8,015 bases of DNA from Clostridiales bacterium (GTDB lineage: Bacteria > Bacillota > Clostridia > Christensenellales > Aristaeellaceae), in NCBI GenBank assembly GCA_012512355.1, contig JAAZEI010000363.1, forward strand, positions 1-8,015, read 5' to 3'. A program made the translations under genes and the position numbers. The notes beneath the pieces are model-generated. The model had not been told where the DNA came from and ran no database searches. It was given only the letters and a program-made list of their open reading frames with translations. Shown here piece after piece: positions 6,411 through 8,015 of the stretch. Position 1 is the stretch's first letter; the number at the start of each line of letters is the position of its first letter.

Positions 6411-7472
6411 ATGCGAGTCATCATGGAAAACCTCACCAAGAAGTTCGGTCATTTTATAGCTGTTAATGATTTTAGCATGACTTTGGAAGATGGTGAACTG
6501 GTTTGCCTTCTTGGCCCATCTGGTTGCGGCAAGAGTACTGTGTTGAATATGCTCGCTGGTATATTGCCGGTCACCAGCGGCCGAATCTTTTTTGATGAAG
6601 AGGAGGTAACCGACCTCGCCCCGGAACAGAGGGGCATAGGTTTGGTTTTTCAAAATTATGCTCTTTACCCGCATATGACTGTGATGGGCAACATCACTTT
6701 TCCCCTTGAGATTCAAAATATACCCAAAGCAGAGCGGGAAGCACGGGCCCAAGCCATTGCAAGACTTGTCCATATGGAAACAATGTTGGGCCGAAAGCCC
6801 AAAGAACTTTCTGGCGGTCAGCAGCAAAGAGTAGCCATTGCACGGTCATTGGTAAAAAATCCGCGACTTCTGCTCCTTGATGAGCCTCTGTCAAATCTGG
6901 ACGCGAGGTTAAGGCTGGAAATGCGTGAAGAAATCCGCCGAATCCAACAGGAGACGAAAGTAACCACCTTATTTGTGACCCATGATCAGGAAGAAGCAAT
7001 GTCAATTTCTGATCATATCGTTTTGATGAAAGAAGGCCTTAAGCAGCAGCATGCAGAGCCGCAGCAGCTGTATAATGACCCACACAACCAATTTGTTGCA
7101 GACTTCTTAGGCAATCCACCTATAAATAATATTCCGGGCACTTTCACAGACCAGGTTTTTACTGCTCATCATGGTGAGACTTTACGTCTTGATCGTTTCA
7201 AACATGTTCCGGATGGCGTTGAAGTCAATCTTTCAGTACGTGCGGAGAGTTTTGTGGTCGAAGATGGACCTGCACCTGATCGTATGCATTGTAGAGTTGA
7301 CACCATGTTCCAGATGGGGAAAGAAGAAATGGCGCTGATAGATTTCGGCGGCATTAGCCTGCGGGCATTTATTTCTTCAGACCACGGGTTGAACGCAGGA
7401 GATTATGTAAACCTGGGCTTGCGCGAACGCGGTGTCTTCCTATTTGATTTGCATACGGGGGCCAGATACTAA
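6411..7472 (+). CDS. Carbohydrate ABC importer ATPase (MalK/UgpC/MsmX family)
   Basis: This 353-residue cytoplasmic ATPase would power the importer as a homodimer bound to two permeases. All motifs are canonical: Walker A GPSGCGKST (35-43), Q-loop Gln81 in FQNYALYPHMTV, signature LSGGQ (133-137), Walker B LLLLDE (163-168), D-loop SNLDARLR and switch His201 in THDQEEAMS. The MalK-type linker YNDPHNQFVADFLGNPPIN (about 231-249) leads into a C-terminal OB/TOBE regulatory domain (about 250-353), slightly shorter than E. coli MalK (371 residues). The start is supported by GGAGTG at 6398-6403, eight bases upstream; an ATG four codons later (6423) is a weaker alternative. The gene lies 174 bases after the binding-protein stop, behind a terminator, and overlaps the next gene by one base (TAATG), indicating coupled translation with the presumed permease. 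No sign of damage. Confidence 0.95.
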   Translation: MRVIMENLTKKFGHFIAVNDFSMTLEDGELVCLLGPSGCGKSTVLNMLAGILPVTSGRIFFDEEEVTDLAPEQRGIGLVFQNYALYPHMTVMGNITFPLEIQNIPKAEREARAQAIARLVHMETMLGRKPKELSGGQQQRVAIARSLVKNPRLLLLDEPLSNLDARLRLEMREEIRRIQQETKVTTLFVTHDQEEAMSISDHIVLMKEGLKQQHAEPQQLYNDPHNQFVADFLGNPPINNIPGTFTDQVFTAHHGETLRLDRFKHVPDGVEVNLSVRAESFVVEDGPAPDRMHCRVDTMFQMGKEEMALIDFGGISLRAFISSDHGLNAGDYVNLGLRERGVFLFDLHTGARY

Positions 7473-8015
7473 TGCCAAAGAATACCTTAGATACAGTACC
7501 CATTGGCATAAATAGAAAGCGGCGCCCCGGTTTGGCACGCGTCATCACCCATATTATCCTGTTTGCTATTATTGGCATCATTGCTTTGTCTTTTGGCGTC
7601 TATGGATTGAAGAAACTTGAATTAAAAACAATTGATCAAAAAGCAATTGTCCGCATCGAGACGCTCTTTGAATCTAGTATCAAAGAGATGCAGTCAAGAG
7701 TCAAAGATATCGATAAAGAGCATGCCAGCGATATCAAAATCGGTATAGATTCAAGGAAGCGCAAATTAAAAGAGAGTATTACTGCCATGGTGAGGCAGGG
7801 TGAAGAAAATCATGCCATTGCCATGATGGCGATGAGCACCCTGGAAGAAGGTATCCTCAACCGCATTAAAGACGAAAAGATCAGACAAAATATTACAGAA
7901 ACTATTACTCTTGAGAATTCAAGTATATCCGAAGAAATAGAAGAACTTGTCACAATAGCTGTTGAAAGAATGAATCCAGCCCAAACCAGGTTGGCGCTGA
8001 TGGTGACAGAACCTA
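7472..8015 (+). CDS. Membrane protein with long extracytoplasmic helical region, probable importer permease (3' end outside window)
   Basis: An open frame of 181 codons runs from ATG 7472 off the window end without a stop. The ATG shares one base with the ATPase stop (TAATG). Residues 14-23 are strongly basic (NRKRRPGLAR) and precede one hydrophobic helix at about 24-46, so the N-terminus should be cytoplasmic and the rest outside. Residues 47-181 are charged and helix-prone with few prolines or glycines. Hydrophobic residues Phe66, Val77, Ile88 and Leu99 fall exactly 11 apart, with others (62, 70, 73, 92, 103) fitting a coiled-coil face. No permease motif (EAA loop) is reached within the window. 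Gene order in carbohydrate importers (binding protein, ATPase, permeases) makes a MalF/UgpA-like permease with an inserted extracytoplasmic domain after TM1 the likeliest reading. A separate membrane tether or sensor protein remains possible. The frame is sure; the function is inferred from position. Confidence 0.6.
   Translation, partial: MPKNTLDTVPIGINRKRRPGLARVITHIILFAIIGIIALSFGVYGLKKLELKTIDQKAIVRIETLFESSIKEMQSRVKDIDKEHASDIKIGIDSRKRKLKESITAMVRQGEENHAIAMMAMSTLEEGILNRIKDEKIRQNITETITLENSSISEEIEELVTIAVERMNPAQTRLALMVTEP

Noticed and set aside
6342..6827. Minus-strand open frame of 161 codons across the ATPase 5' end
   Set aside because: It overlaps the conserved Walker A and Q-loop coding region of the ATPase; no ribosome binding site or family likeness was seen.

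Overview
The window looks like bacterial chromosomal DNA of moderate GC content. All intact genes lie on the + strand. The exporter pair resembles BmrC/BmrD and LmrC/LmrD-type systems of Bacillota. AGGAGG-like ribosome binding sites and TATAAT boxes are also present. This points to Bacillota or a lineage that exchanges genes with it (for example Sphaerochaeta-like spirochaetes), but the sequence alone cannot fix the taxon.

Region 1 (1-287) is the tail of a phosphomannomutase/phosphoglucomutase reading frame. It carries the catalytic TASHNP motif but ends near the start of domain II, so it appears to be a 3'-truncated remnant. Region 2 (288-4373) is a self-contained drug-exporter operon. A strong promoter is followed by two tandem TTGC-N4-GCAA palindromes (probable operators), a MarR-family repressor, and two ABC half-exporters whose reading frames overlap end to end. 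The nucleotide-site defects of the two halves are complementary, as expected for an asymmetric heterodimer with one degenerate ATP site. The likely logic is autorepression by the MarR protein, relieved by a ligand, giving export of that ligand or related compounds.

Region 3 (4374-8015, running off the window) is a carbohydrate-type (MalK/UgpC family, CUT1-like) ABC importer locus. Its order is substrate-binding protein, strong intrinsic terminator, ATPase, then a partial membrane protein in the position where the first permease is expected. The binding protein is unusual. It has no cysteine and so no lipobox. Instead it has an N-terminal hydrophobic segment, a Pro/Thr/Glu/Ser-rich linker, and about 88 residues of 11-residue-periodic coiled coil before the binding domain. 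The following membrane protein also places a long helical, partly 11-periodic segment outside the membrane directly after its first transmembrane helix. The two proteins may form a matched stalked importer in which coiled coils tether the binding protein to the permease. That is the most interesting hypothesis in the window. No RNA genes, insertion sequences or CRISPR arrays were seen, and no stretch over 300 bases lacks a gene.
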